Source of the DNA: Solirubrobacterales bacterium
Lineage (GTDB): Bacteria; Actinomycetota; Thermoleophilia; Solirubrobacterales; Solirubrobacteraceae
Direction: 5' to 3'
NCBI GenBank assembly: GCA_027315115.1
Contig: DAHUYQ010000046.1
Span: 62,001-126,000 of the forward strand
Length of the DNA: 64,000 bases
Position 1 is the stretch's first letter; each line of letters starts with the position of its first letter. This document shows positions 1-9,849 of the stretch, in pieces. The notes below the pieces were generated by a model that was not told the origin of the DNA, made no database searches, and saw only the letters and a program-made list of their open reading frames with translations. The translations under genes and the position numbers were made by a program.

Positions 1-814
1 CCCGCTCCTGCCTGCGCGCCAGCGCCGCGACCTCGTGCGCGTCCTGCGCCCGGGTCTGGATCAGAGCGAGGGTCTGCAGGACGGAGTCGTGCAGGTGTGC
101 CGCCATCTCCGCGCGCTCCTGCTCGCGAATCCTGGCGCTGCGCTCGGAGGCGAGGCTGCGGCCCAGCCGCAGGAACCACGGCCCGAACAGCAGGCCCAGC
201 ACGCTGGTCACGATCGCGACAGCCGCGATCGCCGCGCCAAGGCTGCGCAGCGTGCCGATCGAGTGCAGCGCCACAGCGGATGCGAAGGCGACGAGCAGAG
301 CGCCGACGGCGATCCGCGGCAGGTCGATCCTGCGCATGTTGCGCAGGTGCTCGAGCAGCGATCCGCGGCCGCGACCCTCGGCGCTGGGGAAGGCGACCGC
401 GGAGCGCCACACGAGCGCCATCCCGCAGGCGCCGAGCACGATCGGCCACAGCCCGACCGCAGCGCCGTGCAGCCCGACGACCTTCGTCAGCCCGATGGCC
501 CCGATCACGATCAGCGCAATCGCCGCGCGCTGCATACGAGCCGTCGGCAGGTGGTTCCTGGCGCCGGCGCTCGGCACGATCGGCATCAATGCCCACGCCA
601 GCCCGTAGAGGAAGATGCCGATCCCGGCCATCGCGGTCGCCATCACGACGATCACCCTGACGACCACCACGTCGATCCCCAGGTACTGCGCGAGCCCGGC
701 GCAGACGCCGCCGAGCATGCCGCCCTCCAGCCGGCGGCCCCATTCGCGGCGAGCGACGACGGGCTGCGCTGGCTCGGGGCCCGGACGGAGCGTGGGCTTT
801 GAGGCCGTGGCCAT
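1..814 (-). CDS. PspC-domain sensor histidine kinase (partial, cut by left edge)
   Basis: I translated the minus strand from ATG at 814. The 271 visible residues hold a PspC domain at about 23-80 (motif GGVCAGLAQYLGID followed by a hydrophobic segment), then further membrane segments to about 215, then a HisKA_3-type H-box (AAHLHDSVLQTL) with His242 as the expected phospho-acceptor. The ATPase domain lies beyond the window. This order is that of actinobacterial PspC/LiaS-like two-component sensors, which act at the membrane in envelope stress; a LuxR-type regulator would be expected next to it, outside the window. No clear Shine-Dalgarno sequence precedes the start. The family call is confident, the signal sensed is unknown. 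Confidence 0.85.
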   Translation of the reverse strand, partial: MATASKPTLRPGPEPAQPVVARREWGRRLEGGMLGGVCAGLAQYLGIDVVVVRVIVVMATAMAGIGIFLYGLAWALMPIVPSAGARNHLPTARMQRAAIALIVIGAIGLTKVVGLHGAAVGLWPIVLGACGMALVWRSAVAFPSAEGRGRGSLLEHLRNMRRIDLPRIAVGALLVAFASAVALHSIGTLRSLGAAIAAVAIVTSVLGLLFGPWFLRLGRSLASERSARIREQERAEMAAHLHDSVLQTLALIQTRAQDAHEVAALARRQER

Positions 815-849
815 CGTCACGAATGATGCCACCGCGGGGCCGAGGCCAG

Positions 850-867
850 ATCAGGGATTCCCCTGAT
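850..867. other. Perfect 7-bp inverted repeat upstream of the histidine kinase
   Basis: The sequence atcaggg-attc-ccctgat is a perfect 7-bp palindrome with a 4-nt loop, 36-53 bp upstream of the kinase start. It could be an operator for the autoregulated two-component system or a small RNA hairpin. Only the symmetry is seen; the role is inference. Confidence 0.35.
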
Positions 868-892
868 GCGCCGCGGCGGCGCAGTGCGGCCG

Positions 893-930
893 GCGCCCCG
901 TGACCCATCGAGCGCCCCGTGACCCATCGA
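893..930. repeat. 19-bp tandem repeat, two copies plus a partial third
   Basis: The 19-bp unit beginning gcgccccgtgacccatcga is present twice back to back, followed by shorter gcgcccc echoes to about 955. It sits between the kinase promoter side and the 3' end of the acetyl-CoA synthetase gene. It probably arose by slippage. Confidence 0.6.
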
Positions 931-1021
931 GCGCCCCGCCACCACGAGCGCCCCGCGCGCCGGCACGACGCGCGGGGCGGGCTCGCGGCACCCATCGCCG
1001 CCGGGGAGGGGGGGTTCCGGT

Positions 1022-3016
<1,995 letters not shown>

Positions 3017-3204
3017 CCTCCACCTCACACGAGTCGAATGTCCCGGACGCCCTCAGCTCTTACATCATCCAACATCATCACTCCGACCTCCAGCAGCCGC
3101 CGACCGGCCTGCCGCGGAGACGTGGCCCAGGGTGGGCGGGCCACTCAGTCCACGCGCCGCGGCGCTCCCGGCACTCGAGTGGCCCGCCCGCCGGCCGGCC
3201 TCGC

Positions 3205-3870
3205 TCACCTGTGCGACAGCGGCACCGTCGGCAGGATCGTCCGTCCGAACGTCGAGTTGGTCACCCCCGCGAACGAGGCATACCACGCGACCGCGGCGGT
3301 GGCGAGCCCGAGGTAGCCGCCCCAATGGGTGACCGTTTCGTGCGCGCCGCTGGCGCCGATCGCCAGGAGGATGAACGTCGCCGTCAGCAGGATGAACACG
3401 AGCGCGACCGCCGCGCTGACCCTCAGCGACGCGACCGTCATGTACGCGGTGAAGATCGCCCACGCCCACAGGTACACGCCCACGGCGTGTCCCACGTTGC
3501 CGCCGATGTCCTTGGCGTAGAAGACCTGCAGGGCCCAGTAGGAGATCCAGAAAGCCCCGAAGGACGAGAAGGCGACCGCCCCGAAGGTGTTGCCGTTGCG
3601 GAACTCCCACATGCCCGCCAGCAACTGTGCGAGACCGCCGTAGGCGAGCGTCAGCCCCAGGACCACCGGCAGGCCCTTGTCGCTGACCAGGTTCGCGTTG
3701 AAGATCGACAGGACGAACGTCGTCATGGCGAAGCCCGCGAGCCCGAGCGGAGCTGGATCGGCGGGCTTCCAGATCGCCGCCTGCTGCGGCTCTGAGACCT
3801 CCGGCTCGACAGGCGACCTGCGCATGCCTTCCGCCTGCGCGGGGTGTGGATGGATCGATGCTGCCTCCAT
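3205..3870 (-). CDS. Acetate/succinate uptake channel, AceTr (GPR1/FUN34/SatP) family
   Basis: This 221-residue polytopic membrane protein has the family signature near the N-terminus (DPAPLGLAGFAMTTFVLS, the NPAPLGL-type motif) and six hydrophobic helices, followed by a short C-terminus. Members are hexameric acetate or succinate channels. The ATG at 3870 is preceded by AAGGAGG at a good distance, so the longer reading from 3909 is rejected. It lies 188 bp upstream of acs on the same strand; that gap shows no obvious gene. A CRP-like palindrome and a TTGACA hexamer (complement of 3914-3919) lie upstream, suggesting activation by a cAMP-type regulator. Confidence 0.9.
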   Translation of the reverse strand: MEAASIHPHPAQAEGMRRSPVEPEVSEPQQAAIWKPADPAPLGLAGFAMTTFVLSIFNANLVSDKGLPVVLGLTLAYGGLAQLLAGMWEFRNGNTFGAVAFSSFGAFWISYWALQVFYAKDIGGNVGHAVGVYLWAWAIFTAYMTVASLRVSAAVALVFILLTATFILLAIGASGAHETVTHWGGYLGLATAAVAWYASFAGVTNSTFGRTILPTVPLSHR

Positions 3871-3922
3871 GGAGCCCTCCTTGCAGATGCTTGCGATGGA
3901 TGCGAGCATGCGTTGTCAACTT

Positions 3923-3938
3923 TGTGACGATAACCACA
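3923..3938. promoter_or_regulatory. CRP/GlxR-like palindromic site upstream of the acetate channel
   Basis: The 16 bp read TGTGA-N6-CCACA, one mismatch from the CRP/GlxR consensus TGTGA-N6-TCACA. On the minus strand the site lies just upstream of a TTGACA hexamer (complement of 3914-3919), a position typical for an activator. No good -10 hexamer is seen at the right spacing, so the promoter itself is uncertain. That GlxR/CRP proteins control acetate genes in other actinobacteria is established knowledge; the link here is inference. Confidence 0.5.
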
Positions 3939-4092
3939 TGCCCTAGGTAATTATTCCCCGTCGCCGCCATTCGCATGCACCGCGCAACCGAGCAGACGAG
4001 GTGAGCGGAACTACTCGCGCCCGTGCTCGAAAGTACGTACCGCGCGACGCTCGCCGACGCTACGTCCAGGCGCCTGAGCGCGATGAGGCCGT

Positions 4093-5100
4093 TCAGCCTC
4101 GGGAGCCGCGCTTGCGGCGACGCCGCCCGCTCGCGGCAGATGGCGTCAGATCGCCCGTGGCGCCCGCCACGGAGCCGTTTTCGATCGCCGGCTGCTCGTC
4201 CTTGCCCTCGCCGGTGGCGGCATCGCCGGCGCCGGCCGCCTGCTGTCGGGCGCGGACCTCTGCCTGGGTCGGCCAGGGCCGCGCTTCGCCTGCCGCCCAG
4301 GCGGGTGGCTCTTCGCCCGGCCAGCGGCCCATGTAAAGCAGCCCCATCGCCGCCATCCAGAAGGCGGGGACGAGCGTCAGCGTCTCACCGCCGATCGGCA
4401 GGAAGATCAGCAGCGCGGCGAAGATGCCCACGACGCCCATCCAGCGCGTGAGCAGGCCGGCACGCATCGCGCCGAGGTTGGCCGAGATCATGCCGACCGT
4501 CAGCGAGAGCCCGGCCAGCAGCGAGACGTACTGCAGCGCCACGTTCACGCCCGCGCTGGTGAGCGCGTAGTCGACGGCGTGGTTGCCGAAGTCGCCGCCG
4601 ACCGCGAAGTCGTGGGTGAGTATCGCGCCCGCGATCTGATGCCCGACGCTGACCGCCGCAAACCCGATGCCGCCGACCACCACCAGCGGCGCGGTGGCCC
4701 GCCACGACTCCGGACGCCTGAACAACGTCGCCCGCACGAGCAGGACCAGCACCGCGGTCAGCGCCAGCAGCGACATCGCCGAGAGCACGCTGCCCGCTAT
4801 CAGCGAGAACGAGTGATGGCTGATGTAGATGACCTCGTCGGCGCGGGGGCTCCTGGCCGGGTGCGCTTCGCCTTTGAGCGCCGGCGAGATCCCCTGCAAG
4901 AGCCCCACGGTCGGCGCATTGCTGAGCGCGGAGCTGATGATCACCGCGCCGATCAGGTAGAGGAAGCCGCCCGCCACGGCGGGGACCGCCAGACGCGAGC
5001 GCCAGTGGCCCTCCAACTCGAGTTGGCCGGCAATCTCGGCGCTTTGCCCGTTCTTGGATCGCTTGCCGCTCGGCGGCTCGCCTTTGCCCTTGGAGGCCAT
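4093..5100 (-). CDS. Conserved integral membrane protein of unknown function
   Basis: The 335-residue protein has a hydrophilic lysine-rich start (about residues 1-33), then about seven hydrophobic helices between residues 38 and 275, and a charged, low-complexity cytoplasmic tail of about 60 residues ending in a basic cluster. A histidine pair in ISHHSF and the segment GHQIAGAILTHDF could be functional. I do not recognise a named family. TAGACT on the minus strand ends 9 nt before the ATG, which suggests a near-leaderless transcript. It diverges from the small gene at 5126 with only 25 bp between the start codons. Confidence 0.8.
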   Translation of the reverse strand: MASKGKGEPPSGKRSKNGQSAEIAGQLELEGHWRSRLAVPAVAGGFLYLIGAVIISSALSNAPTVGLLQGISPALKGEAHPARSPRADEVIYISHHSFSLIAGSVLSAMSLLALTAVLVLLVRATLFRRPESWRATAPLVVVGGIGFAAVSVGHQIAGAILTHDFAVGGDFGNHAVDYALTSAGVNVALQYVSLLAGLSLTVGMISANLGAMRAGLLTRWMGVVGIFAALLIFLPIGGETLTLVPAFWMAAMGLLYMGRWPGEEPPAWAAGEARPWPTQAEVRARQQAAGAGDAATGEGKDEQPAIENGSVAGATGDLTPSAASGRRRRKRGSRG

Positions 5101-5109
5101 TCGTCGCAG

Positions 5110-5119
5110 AGTCTATGAT
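5110..5119. promoter_or_regulatory. Two overlapping divergent -10 hexamers
   Basis: On the plus strand TATGAT (5114-5119) ends 6 nt before the ATG at 5126. On the minus strand TAGACT (complement of 5110-5115) ends 9 nt before the ATG at 5100. The two hexamers share two bases, so polymerase binding at one promoter should exclude the other. No -35 element is evident for either. Confidence 0.5.
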
Positions 5120-5125
5120 GATGGG

Positions 5126-5398
5126 ATGGAAAGTGGTGGGTTCGGAGATCTCTTCGGGGATCCAGAGGAGCTTCAGCGGCGCCTGGCGGAGTTCGCGGAA
5201 CAGATGCAGGGCCAGCAGCGACTTGCCTGGGCCGACAACGCGATCAAGCTGGCAGTCGACATGACGGTCGCCGCCGTCAACCGCGTCAACCTCCAGGGCG
5301 ACGCCGAGGCCCAGGCGCTGCAGATACGGTCGGTCATCGCGGTCGTCTTCCCGGAGGCGGTCACGCTCGTGCGCGAGGCGCGCGAGGGGCTTCAGTAG
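5126..5398 (+). CDS. Small conserved hypothetical protein (90 aa)
   Basis: The protein starts MESGGFGDLFGDPEELQRRL, is predicted to be mostly alpha-helical, and has no signal peptide or membrane segment. I do not recognise a domain. The start at 5126 is chosen because TATGAT ends 6 nt upstream, fitting a leaderless message; the longer reading from 5054 would run into the divergent gene's start. Coding is supported by the even helix pattern and by codon use like that of the neighbours. Confidence 0.65.
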   Translation: MESGGFGDLFGDPEELQRRLAEFAEQMQGQQRLAWADNAIKLAVDMTVAAVNRVNLQGDAEAQALQIRSVIAVVFPEAVTLVREAREGLQ

Positions 5399-5419
5399 CG
5401 CCGCTCGCGGCCCGTCGCT

Positions 5420-5563
5420 CTACAGCTCTTCAGCATCTTCCTCCTCGTCGAGCTCGTCGAGGTCGAGCTCTTCTTCGTCGGTTCCCGCGAGATCTTCGTC
5501 GTCCTCATCCCACTCGTCGTCGTCGAAATCGTGCTCCATGCGCGCGCGCGTCGCTGTCTTCAT
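5420..5563 (-). CDS. Very acidic 47-residue protein
   Basis: From ATG at 5563 the frame encodes 47 residues, starting MKTATRARMEHDFDDDEWDE and ending in alternating Leu and Asp/Glu runs; more than half of the residues are acidic. GGGAG lies 8 nt before the ATG. The gene follows the transporter at 5700-6740 on the same strand by 137 bp. Such short acidic tails resemble DNA mimics or chaperone-binding peptides, but no function can be assigned. The ribosome-binding site and the strong residue bias argue that it is real. Confidence 0.55.
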   Translation of the reverse strand: MKTATRARMEHDFDDDEWDEDDEDLAGTDEEELDLDELDEEEDAEEL

Positions 5564-5699
5564 GACGGATCTCCCTTCTTCATGGGTTGGTCTCGTTTGG
5601 TGCTCTTGGCGAACGCGGGACGTCGGTCCCCTCTGTATTCCCTCAAAGCGCGCGCATCATAATCGCGCAGGCGCTCGATGGCGAGCACCGACGCGTGCG

Positions 5700-6740
5700 C
5701 TACAGCGCGCCACCGGCCGCCAACGCCGCGAGGATCGCGACCGGGGCAAGCAGAGCCCCCTGCCGCGAGAAGGCCAGCGCCGACGGCTTGGCGCCGACGG
5801 CGACCGCCGCCCGCCACCACAGCAGCGCTGAAAGGGAGCCGCTCAGCGCCAGGTTCGGACCGACGTTCAAGCCGATCAGCAGCGCTGTCGAGTGTGCCGT
5901 GTGGGAGGCCGACAGCAGCACTGCCGCCGGCAGGTTGTTGATGGCCACGCTCCCTGCCGCCGCGATCACGGCCAGCGCCACCGGGCCCGTTGCCCCGAGC
6001 CCGTCGCCTGGAAACCCGGTCACGCGCACGAGCGCGCCCAAGCCGACCGCGATCGCGAAGAGCGCGAGCAGCAGGGGCGCGCCGAGGTGCTCCAGCGCCC
6101 GCGCGAACTCGAGGCGGCGCTGACCGACACGCAGCGCCACGGCGGCGACTCCCACCGCGAGCACCGGCAGCGCGGCGTTGCGCAGCAGGACCATCAGCAC
6201 GGCGGCTGCCGCGACCGCCGCCAACCCCACGCTGGGGCGGATCGGCGGCGGCGGGCCGCTCTCCGGCGCTCCCCCATCCCGCAGCGTGGCGCGATGAAGG
6301 ACCGCCAGCCCCACGGCGGTGACGACGGTCGCGGCCAGAGCCGCCGGCAGCATCCTCGCCAGGAAGTCGGCGCCCGAGAGCCCGTGGCCGGAGAGCACCA
6401 GCAGGTTGGTCAGGTTCGAGCCCGGCAGATACAGCGAGGAGGCGTTGCACATGAACAGCGCGGCGTAGAGGAACGGCGCGATCGCCAGGCCACGCCGGCG
6501 GCCGGCGACTATCAGCACGGGCGTCAGGAAGACCGCGGAGGTGTCGAGGTTCAGCAGCGCGGTGCTCACCGCGACCGCAAGGCAGCAGGCGAAGAACAGC
6601 GCGATCGGCGGCCCCGGCAGACGCTCCAGACGAGCCGCCGCGGCCTCGAAGAGCCCGTCCTGGCCGGCGACGAGGCCGATCAGCAGCAGCCCGGCGACGA
6701 GCACGAACGGCGGCCAGCACTGCTGCAGCGAGGCGATCAA
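5700..6740 (-). CDS. SLC13/ArsB-type (ion transporter superfamily) permease
   Basis: The 346-residue protein has about ten hydrophobic segments and two pseudo-repeats, each with a re-entrant-like polar motif: NLDTSAVFLTPVLI in the first half and INNLPAAVLLSA in the second, as in ArsB/CitT family transporters. It is shorter than typical ArsB (about 430 residues), mainly in the middle. The only in-frame start is TTG at 6740, 22 bp after the peroxiredoxin stop, so it is probably co-transcribed with bcp. The substrate (arsenite, dicarboxylate or another anion) cannot be read from the sequence, and no arsenic genes are nearby. Confidence 0.75.
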   Translation of the reverse strand: MIASLQQCWPPFVLVAGLLLIGLVAGQDGLFEAAAARLERLPGPPIALFFACCLAVAVSTALLNLDTSAVFLTPVLIVAGRRRGLAIAPFLYAALFMCNASSLYLPGSNLTNLLVLSGHGLSGADFLARMLPAALAATVVTAVGLAVLHRATLRDGGAPESGPPPPIRPSVGLAAVAAAAVLMVLLRNAALPVLAVGVAAVALRVGQRRLEFARALEHLGAPLLLALFAIAVGLGALVRVTGFPGDGLGATGPVALAVIAAAGSVAINNLPAAVLLSASHTAHSTALLIGLNVGPNLALSGSLSALLWWRAAVAVGAKPSALAFSRQGALLAPVAILAALAAGGAL

Positions 6741-6762
6741 CGAGCCGCGGGCTCCGGGCTCG

Positions 6763-7227
6763 CTAGGCGAGCGCGGCCAATGCCTTCAACACCTGATCGT
6801 CGTGGGTCTTGGGCGTGACCTTGGGAATCACGGCAGCGACCCGGCCATCCGCGTCGATGATGAACGTCGCGCGCTGCATGCCCATGTACTTGCGCCCGTA
6901 CATGGACTTCTCGACCCACACCCCGTATCGCTCCGCCACCACGTGGCCTGCGTCGGCCAGCAGCGGGAAGTCCAGCGCATACTTCTCGTGAAAGCGCTTG
7001 ACCTTCGCCACGGGGTCGGGCGATATGCCGAGCACGGTCGCGCCGGCCGCCAGGTAGTCGGCGCGGTGGTCGCGCACGCCGCAGGCCTGGGTTGTGCAGC
7101 CCGGCGTGTCCGCCTTTGGATAGAAGTAGACGACCACTGGCTTGCCGCGCAGACCGGAGAGCTTGACCGGCTCCCCGTCCTGGTTTGGCAACTCGAAGTC
7201 GGGGGCCTGCTCGCCTTGGTTGATCAT
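6763..7227 (-). CDS. bcp: Thioredoxin-dependent peroxiredoxin (Bcp/PrxQ)
   Basis: This cytoplasmic enzyme reduces H2O2 and organic hydroperoxides with electrons from thioredoxin. The 154-residue protein has the AhpC/TSA fold with the motif PKADTPGCTTQACGVRD. Cys44 is the peroxidatic and Cys49 the resolving cysteine, the five-residue spacing of atypical two-cysteine Bcp enzymes. The start at 7227 gives the usual family length, and TACGAT ends exactly 6 nt upstream on the minus strand. The longer reading from 7296 adds residues not seen in the family. The permease follows 22 bp downstream. Confidence 0.95.
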   Translation of the reverse strand: MINQGEQAPDFELPNQDGEPVKLSGLRGKPVVVYFYPKADTPGCTTQACGVRDHRADYLAAGATVLGISPDPVAKVKRFHEKYALDFPLLADAGHVVAERYGVWVEKSMYGRKYMGMQRATFIIDADGRVAAVIPKVTPKTHDDQVLKALAALA

Positions 7228-7233
7228 GGGCGG

Positions 7234-7239
7234 ATCGTA
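7234..7239 (-). promoter_or_regulatory. Leaderless-type -10 hexamer of bcp (TACGAT)
   Basis: TACGAT on the minus strand ends 6 nt before the bcp ATG, placing the predicted transcript start at or next to the start codon. No Shine-Dalgarno sequence is present. Confidence 0.5.
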
Positions 7240-7374
7240 TCCGCAACGTGCGTGCGACCAGACGGGCGAATCACACCTGCGCGGCGACGCCTGCATCGCC
7301 GAGCTGAGCGACGAGTCGGGGACGCCGAGGTCGTCGGCGAACTTCCGCGTTCAAGCTGTGAGAGCCGGCCGCGC

Positions 7375-7719
7375 CTAGCGCTTCTTGCCCAAGACGGCGC
7401 GCTCCAGCTCCGCCTTGTTCATGCTCGAGCGACCGCTGATATTCAGGTGCCGCGCCTCCTCGTAGAGCTGGTCGCGGGTGCGCCCGCGTGGGCCCGGCCG
7501 GCCCGAGCGCAGGCCGCCGCGCCGCCCGGATGAGATGTCCCGCGTCGAGGTGCGCGAGCGAGATCGCGACTCTCCGCTGCGGGCGCGCTCCTTGTTGACC
7601 GTGCGAGCGGCTATCTCCTCGGCGCGCGCAAGAGAGGCGCCGCCTTCGCGCTCGCTCTGCTTGATGTGCTCGTACTGGCGCTCACGCTTGCTGCCCGGCT
7701 TCACACCGCGAGGTGGCAT
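7375..7719 (-). CDS. Rho-N/SAP-like basic protein, annotated in relatives as a plasmid stabilisation protein
   Basis: The 114-residue protein starts MPPRGVKPGSKRERQYEHIK and carries EEIAARTVNKERARSGES, a very widespread signature of short basic proteins in actinobacteria and proteobacteria. The C-terminal 40 residues (TRDQLYEEARHLNISGRSSM, then NKAELERAV) form a Rho-N/SAP-like helix-loop-helix that suggests nucleic acid binding. GGAGG lies 8 nt before the ATG at 7719, so the longer frame from 7911 is not used. The molecular function is not established. Confidence 0.85.
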   Translation of the reverse strand: MPPRGVKPGSKRERQYEHIKQSEREGGASLARAEEIAARTVNKERARSGESRSRSRTSTRDISSGRRGGLRSGRPGPRGRTRDQLYEEARHLNISGRSSMNKAELERAVLGKKR

Positions 7720-7831
7720 CTGCAGACCTCCGATCGACTTGTCGCTGCAGTTCTCGGGTGGTGCTACCCCCTGGCGAGCTCGATCAAAAGCGACACCGCG
7801 ATCGACCGGCAGACGCGACAGACTGGCCGCC

Positions 7832-8056
7832 ATGCTGACCATCTTCGGCGCTGTGGCAGTGAGCTTCATGATGCTCATGTACGCGCTCGAGCGGCGCGGC
7901 CGCATCTTCATCCTCGCCTTCGCCTGTGGCTGTGCGCTCTCGAGCGCCTACGGCTTTATCGCGGGCACCTGGCCCTTCGGGGTCGTCGAGGCCACCTGGA
8001 CGCTGGTCGCCCTGCGGCGCTATCGGACCACAGCGACGCCGCGCTCCGGCGTCTGA
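7832..8056 (+). CDS. Small membrane protein (74 aa)
   Basis: The protein starts MLTIFGAVAVSFMMLMYALE and has two hydrophobic helices with a short GTWPFGVVEATW loop before the second. It looks like a conserved small membrane protein of unknown function, common in this lineage as far as I recall. Its last 37 bp overlap tail-to-tail with the hydrolase gene ending at 8020, so transcripts of the two genes are partly antisense. The ATG lacks an obvious ribosome-binding site. Confidence 0.6.
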   Translation: MLTIFGAVAVSFMMLMYALERRGRIFILAFACGCALSSAYGFIAGTWPFGVVEATWTLVALRRYRTTATPRSGV

Positions 8057-8892
8057 GCCCCCGTCCCGTGCGCACCGCAGTGCGCACCGCGCGCCGTCTG
8101 CAGGATGAAGTCGGTGATCACGCGAGCGATCAGCTCCGGGTCGTCGCCCATCGGCATATGCCCCAGACCCGGCAGGTCCATCCAGTAGGCGCTCGGGACG
8201 AGGTTGCGGATGCCCTGCGAGCATCCCCTCGCCGGCAGGATGCGGTCCTTGGTGCCCCACGCCAGCAGCACCGGGCAGGCGATGCCGGCAAAGGCGGCCG
8301 GTGGCCCTTCGCGCTCGATCGCCTCCATCAGGTCGAAGTAGATCGGGCACCGAACCGAGCCTTCGATCACCTCGAGCGCTTCGGACGGCGAGATCCGGTC
8401 GGCTCTTGCCATCGCGCTCGAGAGCACGGCGCGACGCAGGCGCGGCCGCGAGAGCAGCCCGCGCGCGTACGGGAACATGCGCGTCGAGATCGCATGGTTG
8501 CGCCGGAAGAGCGCTTTCAGACGGCGTTCCTGGCCGCTGCCGGGCTCCCAGCCACCCGCGGGAGAGAGCGCGACCACCGAGCGCGCGCGGCCGCGGCTCG
8601 CGAGCTCCAGCGCGATCCACCCGCCCAGCGAGTTGCCGGCGATGTGCGCGCTCTGCAATCCAGCCGCGTCCATGTCGCGCTCGACCGCGTCGGCGAGCGC
8701 CGCCACCGACGCTGGCACCCCCTCGGGGAGGCAGTCCCCGCCGACATGGCCGGCGAGCGCGACGGCGAGCACGTCGAAGGCCCCTTCGAGGTCACCGAGG
8801 ATCGGGCGCCACACGTGTGGCACGCATGAGAATCCGTGGACGAGAACCAGCGGCTCGCCAGACCCGGTGCGGAAGGCCCCCTCAGCGCACAT
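8020..8892 (-). CDS. Alpha/beta-fold hydrolase
   Basis: The 290-residue protein shows the alpha/beta hydrolase triad: nucleophile elbow GNSLGG, acidic residue in WGTKDRILP, and histidine in LPGLGHMPMGDD. The oxyanion motif LVHGFSC lies near residue 18. The substrate is unknown; related enzymes include esterases and ring-cleavage product hydrolases. Its ATG overlaps the end of the polyphosphate kinase gene by 11 bp, indicating translational coupling. About 20 C-terminal residues extend past the usual final helix and overlap the convergent small gene. Confidence 0.88.
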   Translation of the reverse strand: MCAEGAFRTGSGEPLVLVHGFSCVPHVWRPILGDLEGAFDVLAVALAGHVGGDCLPEGVPASVAALADAVERDMDAAGLQSAHIAGNSLGGWIALELASRGRARSVVALSPAGGWEPGSGQERRLKALFRRNHAISTRMFPYARGLLSRPRLRRAVLSSAMARADRISPSEALEVIEGSVRCPIYFDLMEAIEREGPPAAFAGIACPVLLAWGTKDRILPARGCSQGIRNLVPSAYWMDLPGLGHMPMGDDPELIARVITDFILQTARGAHCGAHGTGAQTPERGVAVVR

Positions 8893-9823
8893 CGCGCGAG
8901 TGTACTGCCCCTGACACCCCGTCGGGTGCTTCTGCTTCCAGCGCAGCGCGCGCCTGCGCCAGCGCCTGCCGGGTTGCGGCGTCGGGCACCGGGTAGCGAG
9001 GGTCGATCTCGACCAGCGCCTGCACGAGCACGGCGCTCACCGCTATCCGCGCAAACCACTTGCGGTCGGCGGGGATCACGTGCCACGGCGCCCACTCGGT
9101 GCTCGTGTGACTGAGCATCTGGGAGAACGCGTCCTGGTAGGCATCCCATCTGGCGCGCTCGCTCACGTCGCCGGCAGAGAACTTCCAGTTCTTCTCGGCC
9201 ATGTCGATCCGCGCCATGAACCGGGTGCGCTGCTCCTCGGCGGAGATGTTCAGGAGCAGCTTGACCACGTGGATGCCGTTGTCGACCAGATAGCGCTCCC
9301 AGTCGTTTATCTCCCTGCAGCGGCGCTGCCAGATATCGGCGCCCGTCGCGGTGGCGGGCAGCCTCTGCCGTGCGAGCAGCTCCGGGTGCACGCGCACCAC
9401 CAGCACCTCCTCGTAGTGTGAGCGATTGAAGATCCCGATCTGCCCCCGCGCGGGGAGATGTCGCGAGTAGCGCCAGAGAAAGTCGTGGCTGAGATCCTCC
9501 TCGGAGGGGACCTTGAAGCTGTGGACGCTCACACCCTGCGGATTGACGCCGCTCATCACGTGCCGGATCGTGCCGTCCTTGCCGGAGGCGTCGATCCCCT
9601 GCAGGACCACAAGCAGCCCGTGCATGTCCTGGGCCGCCAGCCGCGCCTGGTATTCGGCGAGCAGCTCGACGCCGCGCGCCAGTTGCTGCTCGGATTCGCC
9701 CTTGCTGAGCCAGCCCGGCTTGAAAGATGGGTCGTAATCGTTGTCGAGCCTCACCTTCTTGCCCGGCGGCACCCGCAACTGCTCCACCAGCCTGCTCATG
9801 TGCTTCGCGCTCGTGTCGGCCAT
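8882..9823 (-). CDS. ppk2: Polyphosphate kinase 2 family protein
   Basis: PPK2 enzymes transfer phosphate between polyphosphate and nucleotides. The 313-residue protein has the Walker-A-like GIDASGKDGTI, the lid-region NPQGVSVHSFKVPSEEDLSH and the Walker-B-like IGIFNRSHYEEVLV, then ERYLVDNG and WAPWHVIPADRKWFAR. Because it is a single-domain form, it is likely a class I or III enzyme that makes ATP or GTP from polyphosphate. The start at 9823 gives the expected length; residues upstream in the same frame are not family-like. It lies 26 bp after fpg and overlaps the downstream hydrolase. Confidence 0.95.
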   Translation of the reverse strand: MADTSAKHMSRLVEQLRVPPGKKVRLDNDYDPSFKPGWLSKGESEQQLARGVELLAEYQARLAAQDMHGLLVVLQGIDASGKDGTIRHVMSGVNPQGVSVHSFKVPSEEDLSHDFLWRYSRHLPARGQIGIFNRSHYEEVLVVRVHPELLARQRLPATATGADIWQRRCREINDWERYLVDNGIHVVKLLLNISAEEQRTRFMARIDMAEKNWKFSAGDVSERARWDAYQDAFSQMLSHTSTEWAPWHVIPADRKWFARIAVSAVLVQALVEIDPRYPVPDAATRQALAQARAALEAEAPDGVSGAVHSRDVR

Positions 9824-9849
9824 CACTCCTCCGCTCGGTGGGCCTGCGC

